Positions 1-9,605 are shown, counted from the first letter of the stretch. The stretch is DNA of 40,737 nucleotides from Betaproteobacteria bacterium (GCA_020061585.1 JAGUXX010000264.1:1-40737), one strand, 5' to 3'. Made by a program: numbers and translations. The notes: generated by a model from the sequence alone, not told the origin.

Positions 1-382
1 GGCGGGCGTGCTGGAAGCCACCGTGGCGGCGATGCGTGTTCCGCCGGATCGCATCCTGGCCTGGATGGGCGCGGCGATCGGTCCTGACGCCTTCGAAGTC
101 GGCGACGAAGTCCGCGAGAATTTCGTCGCTCAACAGGCGCTGGCCGGCATTGCCTTCCGCCCGGCATTGCCCGGCACCTTGGACGGCGCGCCGCGCAAGT
201 GGCTGGCCGATATTTATGCCCTGGCCCGTATCCGCCTGGCGTCGGCGGGCGTGACGCGGGTTTATGGCGGCGGGCTTTGTACCTACAGCGATGCCGATCG
301 GTTTTTTTCCTATCGTCGCGCGGCGCTGCCGGACCAGTCGCCAGCCACCGGTCGCATGGCCAGTTTGATCTGGCGCGACTGA
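1..382 (+). CDS. pgeF: Peptidoglycan editing factor PgeF/YfiH (polyphenol oxidase family), C-terminal part
   Basis: The reading frame is open from base 2 and ends with TGA at 380-382, so the gene starts before the window. About 126 residues are visible, roughly the last half of a family usually near 240-260 aa. Family signatures seen are the segment AAIGPDAFEVGDEV, then a WLADIYALARIRL segment, then GLCTYSD and FFSYRR close to the end, and a final GRMASLIW. The CT...FFSYRR block contributes a conserved cysteine of the metal and nucleoside site. Family members are cytoplasmic enzymes that hydrolyse wrongly incorporated muropeptide precursors or act on purine nucleosides; older annotations call them laccases. 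In many proteobacteria the gene lies after rluD, which cannot be checked here. Confident of family, not of exact substrate. Confidence 0.9.
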   Translation, partial: AGVLEATVAAMRVPPDRILAWMGAAIGPDAFEVGDEVRENFVAQQALAGIAFRPALPGTLDGAPRKWLADIYALARIRLASAGVTRVYGGGLCTYSDADRFFSYRRAALPDQSPATGRMASLIWRD

Positions 383-411
383 CCTGACAGGTTTTACAAA
401 CCTGTCAGGTC
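381..411. repeat. Perfect 14-bp inverted repeat at the pgeF stop codon
   Basis: Arms 381-394 and 398-411 are exact reverse complements (gacctgacaggttt / aaacctgtcaggtc) around the 3-base loop tac. The left arm overlaps the last two bases of the pgeF stop. It is positioned like a transcription terminator, but no T-run follows, so it may instead be an mRNA-end hairpin or a short dispersed repeat. Confidence 0.7.
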
Positions 412-514
412 GCTGAAAGCCGGAACAAATTTGCCGTGCGATCCGCCGCCGCCCAGCTATCGATATACCCCTTGGCGGGCTAGAATCCTTCCTCCTGATG
501 CGCATACCCCCTCC

Positions 515-1309
515 ATGAACCTTCTGCCCGCCATTGTTCTCGCCAGCGCCGCCGGCGGCGTGCTGTCCGTGTTGCTGGCCAGCGTGGCGATGCGCCTGAA
601 GGTGGAGTGGGTGCCGGTGATGGTCAGTTATGCCATCGGAGCGCTGCTCGGCGCGGCTTTCCTGGAAGTCCTGCCGCACGCGATGGAGCAGGCCGACAGC
701 ATGGAAGCACTGAGCGCCACCGTGCTGGCCGGCATCATGGGCTTCTTCATCCTGGAAAAGCTGGTGCTCTGGCGGCATTGCCATACCGAGCATTGCGAGG
801 CGCATGGCTCGGACGCGTTGGCGGCGCAGCCGCAACACGATCACGGGCGTTCCGGCCTGATGATCACGGTGGGCGACACGGTGCACAACTTTGTCGATGG
901 GGTGATGATCGCCGCCGCGTTTCTGGTCGATTTCAAACTGGGCGTGGTCACCGCGTTCGCCATCGCGGCGCATGAAGTGCCGCAGGAACTGGGCGATTTC
1001 CTGATTCTGCTGCATTCCGGCTACAGCAAGCGTCAGGCGCTGATGCTCAATCTGCTGTCCAGTCTGGCGATGATGGTCGGCGCGGTACTGGGCTATTTCC
1101 TGCTGGCGCCGATCCAGTGGATTCTGCCCTACATGCTGGCGATCGCCGCTTCGGGCATGATCTACGTCGCGGTGGCGGACCTGATTCCCGGTCTGCACAA
1201 ACGCGTTGAACTGTTCCATACCGGCCAGCAGGCGTTGCTGATCGGGCTCGGCATTCTGACGGTCTGGGCGGCGGGCAGTCTGGCGCATGAATGGATGTAT
1301 GCACATTGA
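515..1309 (+). CDS. ZIP family divalent metal transporter
   Basis: A 264-aa inner-membrane protein with about eight hydrophobic segments. Two ZIP signatures are clear: HNFVDG in the fourth segment and HEVPQELGD in the fifth, which supply the His/Asp/Glu ligands of the transport site. Between segments three and four is a histidine-rich cytoplasmic loop (HCHTEHCEAHG and QHDHG), typical of zinc-binding loops in ZIP proteins. It likely imports Zn2+ or another divalent metal. The start at 515 (MNLLPA) is preferred over the upstream in-frame start at 431, because the extra N-terminus is proline and arginine rich and does not look like protein. It sits alone between pgeF and the diiron-type gene; no metal-responsive operator was recognised. 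Confidence 0.88.
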   Translation: MNLLPAIVLASAAGGVLSVLLASVAMRLKVEWVPVMVSYAIGALLGAAFLEVLPHAMEQADSMEALSATVLAGIMGFFILEKLVLWRHCHTEHCEAHGSDALAAQPQHDHGRSGLMITVGDTVHNFVDGVMIAAAFLVDFKLGVVTAFAIAAHEVPQELGDFLILLHSGYSKRQALMLNLLSSLAMMVGAVLGYFLLAPIQWILPYMLAIAASGMIYVAVADLIPGLHKRVELFHTGQQALLIGLGILTVWAAGSLAHEWMYAH

Positions 1310-1331
1310 AATGGTTTGGAGATAACTTCGC

Positions 1332-2117
1332 ATGGCAATAGAACTCTATAACGACGGCAAACACGTTTGTCTGATGTTCAACGATCTGGTCGACGACACC
1401 GGCAGCGACGCGGTGCAGGCGAACCAGTTTCTGATCGTGTCCGACGGCGAGGGCGCGCTGATCGATCCGGCCGGCAACATGACTTACAACGCGTTGATCA
1501 TGGCCATGCAGCGCTATTTTCCGTTCAAGAACCTGAAATACATTTTCGCTTCGCACCAGGACCCGGACATCGTCGCTTCACTCAACAAGTGGCTGGTGGC
1601 GACCGAGTGCACACTGTATGTCTCGGCGCTGTGGGAGCGTTTCGTGCCGCATTTCTGTACCGCCAACCGCACCGTCGGGCGGATGATCGGGATACCCGAC
1701 CACGGCATGGTGATTCCGATGCGCGATACCCGCATGGTTGCCGTGCCGGCGCATTTTCTGCACGCCGAGGGCAATTTCCAGTTCTACGACAGCAAGGCGA
1801 AGATCCTGTTCAGCGGCGACATGGGCGCTTCGCTGGTGCATCACGACAAAATCGTCGCGCCGATCACCAGCAAGGCCGAATTCAACAGTCATCTGACTTA
1901 CATGGAAGGCTTTCATCGGCGCTACATGGTGTCGAACAAGGTCTGCAAGTTCTGGGCGAACATGGTGCGCGGCATGGATGTCGACATGCTGGTGCCCCAG
2001 CACGGCCGCTGGTTCAAAGGCAAGGAAGCGATCGGCGCGTTTCTCGACTGGATCGAAAACCTGCACTGTGGTGTCGATCTGTTCAGCCAGGACAACTACA
2101 GGTTTCCGGTTAGATGA
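1332..2117 (+). CDS. Metallo-beta-lactamase-fold protein, oxygen-binding diiron (ODP/flavodiiron-like) type
   Basis: 261 aa, soluble. The metallo-beta-lactamase fold is indicated by HQDPD (residues 75-79), HFLHAEGNF (141-149), FSGDMGA (160-166) and PQHG (222-225). This resembles the metal-ligand set of flavodiiron proteins (HxExD, H, D, H), with Asp in place of the usual Glu in the first motif. There is no C-terminal flavodoxin domain, so it is the stand-alone version, members of which can bind O2 or act as redox sensors. Its TGA overlaps the ATG of rimO (ATGA), which suggests translational coupling. A modest ribosome site (tggaga) lies about 8-10 bases before the ATG at 1332. The substrate is unknown; diiron binding is inferred from the motifs. 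Confidence 0.75.
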   Translation: MAIELYNDGKHVCLMFNDLVDDTGSDAVQANQFLIVSDGEGALIDPAGNMTYNALIMAMQRYFPFKNLKYIFASHQDPDIVASLNKWLVATECTLYVSALWERFVPHFCTANRTVGRMIGIPDHGMVIPMRDTRMVAVPAHFLHAEGNFQFYDSKAKILFSGDMGASLVHHDKIVAPITSKAEFNSHLTYMEGFHRRYMVSNKVCKFWANMVRGMDVDMLVPQHGRWFKGKEAIGAFLDWIENLHCGVDLFSQDNYRFPVR

Positions 2118-3430
2118 CGCTGGCCATACCCAAGATCGGCTTCGTCAGTCTGGGCTGCCCGAAAAATACCTTCGACTCCGAACGCATCCTGACCCAGTTG
2201 CGCGCCGAGGGTTACCTGATCGTGCCGACCTACAAGGATGCCGATCTGGTGGTGGTGAATACCTGCGGTTTCATCGACACGGCGGTCGAGGAAAGTCTCG
2301 ACGCCATCGGCGAAGCCTTGCGCGAGAACGGCAAGGTGCTGGTCACCGGTTGTCTGGGCGCGCGCGACAACGTCATCCTGGAGGCGCATCCGCAGGTCCT
2401 GGCGGTAACCGGCCCGCACGCGGCGGCGGAGGTCATGAGTCATGTCCACGCGCATTTGCCGAAACCGCATGATCCGTTCGCCGATCTGGTACCGCCCGGC
2501 GGCCTGAAGCTGACGCCGCGCCACTACGCATATCTGAAGATTTCCGAAGGCTGCAATCACCGCTGTACCTTCTGCATCATCCCCAGCCTGCGCGGCGATC
2601 TGGTGTCGCGGCCGATAGGCGATGTGCTGCAAGAAGCTGAGGCGCTGGCCAAGGCCGGGGTCAAGGAATTGCTGATTATTTCCCAGGATACAAGCGCTTA
2701 CGGCGTTGATTTAAAGTACCGTCCAGGTTTTTACCAAGGTCGCCCGGTGAAAACCCGGATGCTGGAACTGGTGCAAGAACTGTCCAAACTGGGTATCTGG
2801 GTGCGTCTGCATTATGTGTACCCTTACCCCAGCGTCGATGACGTGTTGCCGTTGATGGCGGAAGGCAAGGTCTTGCCGTATCTGGATATTCCGTTCCAGC
2901 ACGCCAGCCGCCGTATCCTCAAGGCGATGAAGCGCCCGGCGCATGCCGAAAACACCCTGCGCCGGATCGAAAAATGGCGCGAAATCTGCCCGGAGATCGT
3001 TATCCGCAGCACCTTCATCACCGGCTTCCCGGGCGAGACCGAGGACGATTTCGGCGAGCTGATCCACTTCCTGCAAGATGCCCGGCTGGATCGCGTCGGC
3101 GCCTTCCCGTATTCCGCCGTCGACGGCGCGGTTGCCAACGATTTGCCTGATCCGGTCGATGAAGACGTAAAACACGATCGTCTGGGCCGCTTCATGGATG
3201 TGCAGGCCGACATCAGCCTGGAAAAACTGAAAGCCCGTCGCGGCAGTGAAATGACCGTGCTGATCGACGAGGCGGATGGCAAGCGCGCGGTTGGACGCAC
3301 CTACGCCGACGCGCCGGAGATCGATGGCGTGGTGCATATCGCGCAGGGCGCCGGTTTGCGGGTGGGCGATTTCGTGCAAGTCAAAATTACCCGCAGCGAC
3401 GACTATGATTTATGGGGCAAGCCGATTTGA
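2114..3430 (+). CDS. rimO: Ribosomal protein S12 methylthiotransferase RimO
   Basis: 438 aa, the normal family length. The N-terminal UPF0004 domain starts with [16 protein letters not shown], with further cysteines in VNTCGFID and TGCLGARD that bind the auxiliary cluster. The radical-SAM motif CNHRCTFC (CxxxCxxC) lies near residue 150, and a C-terminal TRAM domain ends in DYDLWGKPI. RimO adds a methylthio group to the conserved Asp of ribosomal protein S12 (beta-methylthio-Asp) using SAM. The GCPKN and CTFCIIP motifs separate it from MiaB. The ATG overlaps the stop of the upstream gene by 4 nt. No defects seen. Confidence 0.96.
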   Translation: MTLAIPKIGFVSLGCPKNTFDSERILTQLRAEGYLIVPTYKDADLVVVNTCGFIDTAVEESLDAIGEALRENGKVLVTGCLGARDNVILEAHPQVLAVTGPHAAAEVMSHVHAHLPKPHDPFADLVPPGGLKLTPRHYAYLKISEGCNHRCTFCIIPSLRGDLVSRPIGDVLQEAEALAKAGVKELLIISQDTSAYGVDLKYRPGFYQGRPVKTRMLELVQELSKLGIWVRLHYVYPYPSVDDVLPLMAEGKVLPYLDIPFQHASRRILKAMKRPAHAENTLRRIEKWREICPEIVIRSTFITGFPGETEDDFGELIHFLQDARLDRVGAFPYSAVDGAVANDLPDPVDEDVKHDRLGRFMDVQADISLEKLKARRGSEMTVLIDEADGKRAVGRTYADAPEIDGVVHIAQGAGLRVGDFVQVKITRSDDYDLWGKPI

Positions 3431-3479
3431 TGCCGGCGGGACGGAACATCGCCCTCAGGGCAGTAACCGAGTGATCTGA

Positions 3480-3947
3480 ATGACCCACGAAATCTGGAAA
3501 CCCCACGTCGTCGTCGCCGCCATCGTCGAACAGGATGGCAAGTTCCTGCTGGTCGAAGAGCAGACCGACGACGGCATACGCTTCAACCAGCCGGCCGGGC
3601 ATCTGGAGGAGGGCGAGTCGTTGATTGAAGCGGTGCGGCGCGAGGCGTTCGAGGAAACCGCGCATCACTTCGAACCCGAGGCGCTGTTGGGCATTTACCG
3701 CTGGCCGCATCCGAGCAAGCCCAGCAAAACCTATTTGCGCTTCGCCTTCACCGGCCAGATCACCGGTTTCGATCCGACCGCCGCATTGGATGCGGGTATC
3801 TTGCGGGCGGTCTGGATGACGGTCGAGGAGATCGCCGAGACCCGTCAGCGGCATCGCAGCCCGTTGTTGCAGCAGTGCGTGACGGATTATCTGGCCGGGC
3901 AGCGCTACCCCCTGGCCATGCTCACGGATTTCGCCAAATCGTTGTGA
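3480..3947 (+). CDS. nudJ: Nudix hydrolase, NudJ-like phosphatase
   Basis: 155 aa. The Nudix box runs from GHLEEGE to REAFEET, with the catalytic REXXEE core present (REAFEE). The usual glycine at the end of the box is Ala, a variation I believe also occurs in NudJ-type proteins. The N-terminus [21 protein letters not shown] and the LLGIYRW motif after the box match NudJ, a thiamine pyrophosphate/nucleoside di- and triphosphate phosphatase. It lies 10 nt before mnmA, a pairing common in beta- and gammaproteobacteria. Preceded by a 49-nt gap after rimO. Confidence 0.88.
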   Translation: MTHEIWKPHVVVAAIVEQDGKFLLVEEQTDDGIRFNQPAGHLEEGESLIEAVRREAFEETAHHFEPEALLGIYRWPHPSKPSKTYLRFAFTGQITGFDPTAALDAGILRAVWMTVEEIAETRQRHRSPLLQQCVTDYLAGQRYPLAMLTDFAKSL

Positions 3948-3957
3948 GCCGCAACGC

Positions 3958-5043
3958 ATGAGTCGCATCGTCGTCGGCCTTTCCGGCGGGGTCGATTCCG
4001 CCGTCACCGCCTGGCTGTTGAAGCAGGCCGGACATGATGTAGTCGGCGTGTTCATGAAAAACTGGGAAGCCGACGATCTGGAAGAGGACTGCCCGATCGC
4101 CCAGGATTACCGCGATGTGCTGGCCATCGCCGAGGTGCTCGGCATCGAGGTCGAATTGGTCAATTTCAGCCGCGAATATCAAGACCGGGTATTCGCCTAC
4201 TTTCTCGCCGAATACCAGGCTGGCCGCACCCCCAATCCGGATGTGCTGTGCAATGCCGAAATCAAGTTCAAGGCGTTTCTCGACCACGCCCTGAGCCGCG
4301 GCGCCGAGCAGATCGCCACCGGCCACTACGCGCGCCTCGAAGGCGCATCGCCGACCCGGCGCTTGTTGAAGGCCACCGATGCCAACAAGGATCAGAGTTA
4401 CTTTCTCTACCGCCTGAATCAGCATCAGATCCAGCGGGCGCTGTTTCCGCTGGGCGAACTGCCCAAGCCGCGGGTTCGCGAACTGGCCCGACAGGCCCAT
4501 ATTCCGGTTGCCGAGAAGAAAGACAGCACCGGCATCTGTTTCATTGGTGAACGGCCGTTTCGCGAATTCCTGCAACGCTACATGCCGATCCAGCCGGGTG
4601 ACATGGTGACGCCGGAGGGCAGGGTGATGGGGCGACATCAGGGCTTGATGTATCACACACTCGGTCAGCGTAAGGGCCTCGGCATCGGCGGCATCAAGGG
4701 CGCCCAGGAGGGTGTGCCGTGGTTCGTCGCCGGCAAGGATCTGGCGCGCAATGAACTAATTGTCGTGCAAGGGCATCAACACCCATTGCTGTTGTCCGAT
4801 TGCTTGCGCGCCACCGATCTGAGCTGGATCGGCGCACCGCCCGAAAGCGGGCGGCGTTACACCGCGAAAACCCGTTACCGGCAACAGGATGCGCCTTGTG
4901 TTATTCAGGCAATAAATGACAACACGCTGGTTGTGTGTTTCGATCAAGCGCAATGGGCGGTGACGCCCGGTCAGTCGGTAGTGTTCTACGATGGAGCCAT
5001 CTGTCTGGGCGGCGGTGTCATCCAGGACAGCGAAAATATTTGA
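3958..5043 (+). CDS. mnmA: tRNA-specific 2-thiouridylase MnmA
   Basis: 361 aa. The N-terminal PP-loop SGGVDSAV (residues 8-15) binds ATP. The two catalytic cysteines are in LCNAEIKF and TGICFIGE, and the tRNA-binding [10 protein letters not shown] and [10 protein letters not shown] segments are intact. It makes the 2-thio group of 5-methylaminomethyl-2-thiouridine at the wobble position of Lys, Glu and Gln tRNAs, taking sulfur from a Tus/TusE or IscS relay. It follows nudJ by 10 nt, so probably co-transcribed. Start at the ATG right before [10 protein letters not shown]. Confidence 0.96.
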   Translation: MSRIVVGLSGGVDSAVTAWLLKQAGHDVVGVFMKNWEADDLEEDCPIAQDYRDVLAIAEVLGIEVELVNFSREYQDRVFAYFLAEYQAGRTPNPDVLCNAEIKFKAFLDHALSRGAEQIATGHYARLEGASPTRRLLKATDANKDQSYFLYRLNQHQIQRALFPLGELPKPRVRELARQAHIPVAEKKDSTGICFIGERPFREFLQRYMPIQPGDMVTPEGRVMGRHQGLMYHTLGQRKGLGIGGIKGAQEGVPWFVAGKDLARNELIVVQGHQHPLLLSDCLRATDLSWIGAPPESGRRYTAKTRYRQQDAPCVIQAINDNTLVVCFDQAQWAVTPGQSVVFYDGAICLGGGVIQDSENI

Positions 5044-5073
5044 TTATTTAGTTTAACTATCGGGGCCAATATC

Positions 5074-6375
5074 ATGAATAGACGTGACTTTATCTGGACA
5101 CTCCCTGGCCTAGGGGCATCAATCTGGCTGACCGGCTGCTCGGCTGACCCGGTCACCGGCAAGAAGACCCTGGTGATGATGGGCAAGGAGCAGGAGATCG
5201 CCATCGACAAGCAGCATTCGCCGCACCAGTTCTCGGAGGATTTTGGCGTAACTCAGGATGCCGCGCTGAATCGCTATGTCGCCGATGTCGGTACTCGCCT
5301 GGGCAAGGTCTCGCATCGGCCGGACATGCCGTACAACTTCCAGGCGGTGAATGCCAATTACGTCAACGCCTACGCATTTCCCGGCGGCACCATCGCCGCC
5401 ACTCGCGGCATCATGCTGGAAATGGACAACGAGGACTCGCTGGCCGCGCTGATGGGCCATGAAATCGGCCACGTCAACGCCCGCCACTTTGCCGAACGGC
5501 AAGCCAAGAGCACGCTGCTGGATGTGTTTGTCGCCGGCGCGAGCGTCGCCACCGCCGGTAAAAATCCGCAGTACGGCGAGCTGGCGCAGATGGTCGGCAG
5601 TCTCGGCAGCGGCGCGCTGTTGGCGCATTACAGCCGCGATAACGAGCGCGAGGCGGATGCGCTGGGCATGGAATACATGGCCCGCGCCGGCCTCAATCCG
5701 ACCGGCATGCCGGATCTGATGAACATGCTGAACACGCAATCGAAGAACAAACCGGGCGCCCTGGAGTTGATGTTCTCGACCCACCCGATGAGTTCGGAAC
5801 GTGTCGCCAACACCAACCGGGCTTTGCAAACCACCTATGCCGATGCCGCCAAACGCCCCCGCCAACGCGAGCGTTACATGGACAACACCAGCAGCCTGCG
5901 GGCGTTGAAACCGGCCATCGTCGAGCAGCAAAAAGGCGAGGCGATGTTGAATCAGAAAAAATTTCCGGATGCGGAAAATCATCTACGCAAGGCTTTGGAT
6001 CTGGCGCCCAACGATTACCCCGGGCTGGTGTTGATGGCCAAGACCCAGATGGCGATGAAACGTCCGCAGGCAGCGCAACCCTTTCTGGCGCAGGCCAAGG
6101 CGATCTATCCCAGCGAAGCCCAGGCCAGCCATCTGGCCGGCGTCACCCACCTGCAACTGAAGCAGCCGGACAAGGCGCTGGCGGCGTTTCAGGATTTCGA
6201 TCGACTGCTGCCAGGCAATCCGAACACCACCTTCCTGAAAGGCTATTCACTGGAACAGATGCAGAACAAACGCGGCGCCGCCGAGGAGTATTACAAGTAT
6301 CTGCAAATGACCCGCCAGGGCGGCCAGGCGCAGCACGCATTCAATCGCCTGCAAGGCTGGGGCGTGGTCAAGTAA
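5074..6375 (+). CDS. M48 family metalloprotease with C-terminal TPR region, BepA-like lipoprotein
   Basis: 433 aa. The N-terminus MNRRDFIW...WLTGCSAD combines a twin-arginine-like motif with a lipobox (LTGC, Cys near residue 22), so it may be exported as a periplasmic lipoprotein. The zinc site HEIGH lies near residue 129, and the third ligand is in the downstream EREADALGMEY segment. After about residue 260 the sequence becomes helical, repetitive TPR-like (QQKGEAMLNQKKFPDAENHL and following). Domain order M48-TPR matches BepA/YfgC, which degrades stalled LptD and BAM substrates at the outer membrane. E. coli BepA has an ordinary signal peptide, so the lipobox is a difference worth noting. 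Gap of 30 nt after mnmA. Confidence 0.88.
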   Translation: MNRRDFIWTLPGLGASIWLTGCSADPVTGKKTLVMMGKEQEIAIDKQHSPHQFSEDFGVTQDAALNRYVADVGTRLGKVSHRPDMPYNFQAVNANYVNAYAFPGGTIAATRGIMLEMDNEDSLAALMGHEIGHVNARHFAERQAKSTLLDVFVAGASVATAGKNPQYGELAQMVGSLGSGALLAHYSRDNEREADALGMEYMARAGLNPTGMPDLMNMLNTQSKNKPGALELMFSTHPMSSERVANTNRALQTTYADAAKRPRQRERYMDNTSSLRALKPAIVEQQKGEAMLNQKKFPDAENHLRKALDLAPNDYPGLVLMAKTQMAMKRPQAAQPFLAQAKAIYPSEAQASHLAGVTHLQLKQPDKALAAFQDFDRLLPGNPNTTFLKGYSLEQMQNKRGAAEEYYKYLQMTRQGGQAQHAFNRLQGWGVVK

Positions 6376-6450
6376 GCTCATGGGGCGACTTGAGGTCTAC
6401 GACAGGAATAAACGGTTTGCTGACACCCGCTCGGCAAATCCGCATTCCCA

Positions 6451-7354
6451 TCATTTCACTATTTCCATCAACTTCCCGTAGCTGTCCACCACCTCGTACT
6501 TCACTTGCTCCGAGGTGATTTTGGCAAAGAACTTGCGCGCGCATTCGATCTTGGCCTCTTCGATTTTGCGCAGGTCCATGGAGGACATGGAGCCTTTGGT
6601 TTCCGCGACGAAGAAGACGTGTTTCACCTTGCCCGACTGGAATGCGATGGCCCAATCGGGGTTGTAGTTGCCCACCGGCGTGGGGATGTAATAGCTCCTG
6701 GGCAGCTTGGCGTACACCACGACTTCCGCGCTGGCGTCGAGTTCGCCGACGAACGTGCGCTCGTTGGTCGAATCGGTGAACACCTAGTCGTAAATGTGGC
6801 GAGCCACCTTGAAGCCCTTGCTCAGGTCTTCCTTCTTCTCCTGGGTGAAGATGTCGATGGCGTCGAGCCGGTACACCTTGTTGTGCTCGGTCTTGTGGGT
6901 GGCCGAGTAGCGCAGGATCATCAGCGGGTCGAACTCCGCCAATTTCTCGACGGTCGCCTTGCCCTCCATCCTCTGCGGCTCGTCCAGGATCAAGATCGGC
7001 CGGTTCTTCTTGATGACATCGATGGGCCGGCGCGACTGGAAGTCATCCAGCTCCAGGTAGATGCGCCGGTCACGTCGCATACCGAAGTCTTCTTCAGCTC
7101 TGACGAAACGGTGAGGTTCTGCCGGCGCTGCACCCCTTGCAGGTTCTCCAGCAACTGGCCGGGCGGCAGGGCAATCCTGTCGTTGGCGAAGCCGTCACCC
7201 TCGAAGCCGCCAGGGGCAGGGTACTGCTCAACCCGGCACGGCCGGGGTCGACGGCATACTTGAAGCCTCGGCTCTTCGGCTGGCCGGCGAAGCGATCCAC
7301 CACCGACCTGACGACGTCCGTTTGGTAAGCCTGTTGTTTGAATTTCAGTTTCAT
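6451..7354 (-). pseudogene. res: Type III restriction endonuclease subunit (Res), internally deleted remnant
   Basis: Three pieces of one Res protein can be read in order on the minus strand. The N-terminus (from 7354) reads MKLKFKQQAYQTDVV and VVDRFAGQP, then shifts frame into [18 protein letters not shown]. At about 7070 it jumps, by a deletion, into [10 protein letters not shown]...[12 protein letters not shown] (helicase motif II) and LRYSATHKT (motif III). An in-frame TAG at 6784-6786 then sits where homologues, as I recall them, have Tyr (HIYD-stop-VFTDS). The C-terminal [13 protein letters not shown] and VAETKGS segments carry the endonuclease-type motif. The Walker A segment and several hundred residues are missing, since Res is normally near 900-1000 aa. 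Non-functional. Confidence 0.85.
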
Positions 7355-7407
7355 CGATGGCCTGGCAATCCATTAGTACCCTCACTATTACCCCTATATG
7401 GAGGTAA

Positions 7408-8466
7408 TTACCCCTTCTTCTTCCACACCGCTCCGGGCCCGCGCCCTTGGCACATCAACACCCCGGCCGCCTGCTGTTCGCGCAGCACGCGCCGAACCAT
7501 GTCCCGGCTCACGCCGGGGCAGGCTTGCTCCAATGCGCTGATGGCGAAGCCCTTGCCAGGCGTTGCCGTCAGACGCTCGATGTTCGCCAGCACCAACTCC
7601 CGCTTCGAACCGCGCGGCGCAACCGTTTGCCCGACCCGCTCCTCGAACTCCCGGTAGACCGACTTGAAAATGGACAGCACGTAGTTGATGAAGGGCCAGG
7701 GATCGTGCCTGCCCTCGTGCCAGCCCTGGGAGCTTTGCTCCAGGGTTTCGTAGTAGCGGTCCTTGTTCTGCTCCACCAGCCGTTCAAGACTGACATAACG
7801 GCCCACCTCATAACCGAGGTGATAGCTTTGCAGCAGCCACAGCAGGCGGGACACGCGCCCATTGCCGTCGCGGAACGGGTGAATGCAGAGAAAGTCCAGA
7901 TTGAAGGCCGCCAGCAATATCACCGGCGGCGCCCAGCGCTGCTCGATGCCGGACGCCCAATCGGAGACCAGCGCCGCCATGTGGCGCGGGGTCTCAGCCG
8001 CCGACACGGTCTTGAAGCGTATCCGCTCGCGACCATCGGCATAGCGCTCGATGATGTCGCCGTCCTTCTCTTTGTACTGCCCCGCATCCCATATCTGGCC
8101 GCGCGCCAGGGCATGCAGCTGCTTGATCGTGGCCGCCGTCATCGCGATGTCGGCAGCCTGTCCGTGAATCCAGGCCAGGGCATCCCGATAGCCGCGCACT
8201 TCCTCCTCGTCGCGGTCGCGGAACAGCGGCTTGGGCGCCACCAGCACTTCGCGGATGCGCGACGCTTCCACCGCCACGCCCTCGATGCGGTTGGATGACA
8301 CCGCGCTTTCGATCAAGGCATGCTCGCGCAAGGCCTTCAAGCGCTGCGGCGACTGGTGGGTGAAAAGCGCCTGTTTGCCGCGAAATTCGCCCAGGTCCGA
8401 CAGGTACCAGGCGGTGGTAGCCGGCACCTGCAACTGGCCGGAGGCGAATAGCCTTAAGGTATGCAT
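7408..8466 (-). CDS. Fic family protein (AMPylase-type) with winged-helix C-terminus
   Basis: 352 aa from the ATG at 8466 (MHTLRLFASGQ). A longer in-frame start at 8622 would add residues translated from a REP-like repeat and is rejected. The complete Fic motif HPFRDGNGRVSR lies at residues 196-207. An N-terminal inhibitory motif of the S/TxxxE(G/N) type is present as SNRIEG (58-63), which in class II Fic proteins blocks ATP binding in cis. The C-terminal 60 residues look like a winged helix (ISALEQACPGVSRDMVRRVL). Fic proteins transfer AMP or related groups to Ser/Thr/Tyr. It lies between decayed mod and res remnants, a position Fic genes often occupy in type III loci. The frame is intact. 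Confidence 0.88.
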   Translation of the reverse strand: MHTLRLFASGQLQVPATTAWYLSDLGEFRGKQALFTHQSPQRLKALREHALIESAVSSNRIEGVAVEASRIREVLVAPKPLFRDRDEEEVRGYRDALAWIHGQAADIAMTAATIKQLHALARGQIWDAGQYKEKDGDIIERYADGRERIRFKTVSAAETPRHMAALVSDWASGIEQRWAPPVILLAAFNLDFLCIHPFRDGNGRVSRLLWLLQSYHLGYEVGRYVSLERLVEQNKDRYYETLEQSSQGWHEGRHDPWPFINYVLSIFKSVYREFEERVGQTVAPRGSKRELVLANIERLTATPGKGFAISALEQACPGVSRDMVRRVLREQQAAGVLMCQGRGPGAVWKKKG

Positions 8467-8500
8467 GCAACACCTGCCGAGCACCATGAAAAACCTGTCA

Positions 8501-8560
8501 TCCCCGCGAAAGCGGGGATCCATGTTTTTGATTTGACGGGGTTCCCGCCTACGCGGGAAC
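8501..8560. repeat. Pair of REP-like hairpins
   Basis: Two GC-rich hairpins follow one another: tccccgc-gaaa-gcgggga (8501-8518) and gttcccgc-ctac-gcgggaac (8541-8560), separated by a 22-base AT-richer spacer. Translated, they give FPRRREP and RFRGDD, the familiar false-peptide signature of dispersed palindromic repeats in proteobacterial intergenic DNA. Just upstream of fic on the minus strand. Confidence 0.8.
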
Positions 8561-8686
8561 GACGACACAGCGTGTTTTCGAGGTGCTCTATCTCGTGCCT
8601 GTCCAATTGCCATACGCCGCATGGAATTTGTCCCGCAGCGTGTGGGACAAATCTGGCTTGAGTGTCGCGCGCCTGGGTCATTGCGC

Positions 8687-9251
8687 TTAAAGACTCTTCA
8701 CTTCGGTGAAGGGGCTGAGCAGCTTGAAGATCTGCGCCAGGTTGATCTTGGTGCTGTCGCTGTCGAAACTGCTGTCGCGGAACACGGCCCGTAGCGGCTT
8801 GCGCTTGGCCAGTTCCTTCATCAGGTCTTCGGAGATGTGGGCGTCGAAGCAGACGGACAGCGCGTTGCCGTCGACGAAAAAGACGGCGTGGGAAGTATGA
8901 ATTTTGAAGGGATTTGGGCACGTCTACTGCACGCAGCTCCAACTTTTCATCCTTCATCATTCCACCTTCAACCTTTGTTTCTATGGTTTCCTTCGTGATG
9001 GGTAAGGTCAGGTCCACGCTCCAATCCCGCAACACTTGGAACAGAAGGTCTTCGGGGGTGCGGTCGGGCTTGTTGTTTTCGGTGTGGAATGCGAGTTCGT
9101 CCTGCTTGACCACGTCGGGGGCGTAGTACACGTCGTTCATGTTGGACGTGGCCATCTTGAGGACAGGGAAGCCGGTGTCGATCTTGGCGCCTTCATTCTG
9201 GCCACGTAAGGTCATCGCCGAGGAGAAGATTGATGTTGTCGAGTATTTCAT
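8687..9251 (-). pseudogene. mod: Type III DNA methyltransferase (Mod), C-terminal remnant with frameshift
   Basis: Reading from about 9251 on the minus strand gives MTLRGQNEGAKIDTGFPVLK and SNMNDVYYAPDVVKQDEL, then RTPEDLLFQVLRDW, all typical of the C-terminal part of type III adenine methyltransferases. Near 8890-8910 the frame breaks. The continuation FFVDGNALSVCFDA, KPLRAVFRDSSFDSD and FKLLSPFTEVKSL is in another frame and ends at the TAA at 8687-8689. The SAM-binding and DPPY catalytic regions are absent. With the res remnant this shows one dead type III restriction-modification locus. The exact upstream limit is uncertain. Confidence 0.78.
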
Positions 9252-9605
9252 CGGCCAATATTCAGCTCCGTGGCGTTGTAGAAACAAACAATGGAGCGGA
9301 TGCTGCTCACAGAAATCTATCGGAATCAAACGCTGTCACCGCCTCGAACTTGCAGCCCATTTATCAATTTTGCATGTAACCCTTGGTGCAGCGTCAGCGG
9401 GCTCAATTGTATCCGATGCCATGAAACCGGCATGATCTCTGCGTTTGGTGGGGCAGTTACTGAATTTGTGCACCAAAATTCCGGTGCAAATCACGGTTGG
9501 TATTGAAGCATTGCCGAAGCGGGACTGTCATTCACTGCCCGGCATCGCGACGCTGGCTATCAGAAATGTTGCTGACGTTGCGCTTGCATCCAGTCTTGTC
9601 CCGCA
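9252..9605. other. Intergenic stretch between mod remnant and recJ, no gene seen
   Basis: About 350 bases with only short, unconvincing open frames. Two small inverted repeats are visible: atgcc...ggcat near 9416-9433 and gcacc...ggtgc near 9470-9487. It probably marks where the 5' part of the type III locus was lost. Confidence 0.5.

Noticed and set aside
8467-8622. N-terminal extension of the Fic frame
   Set aside because: The extra 52 codons translate REP-like hairpins (FPRRREP, RFRGDD), a known false-coding signature; the ATG at 8466 begins the conserved sequence.
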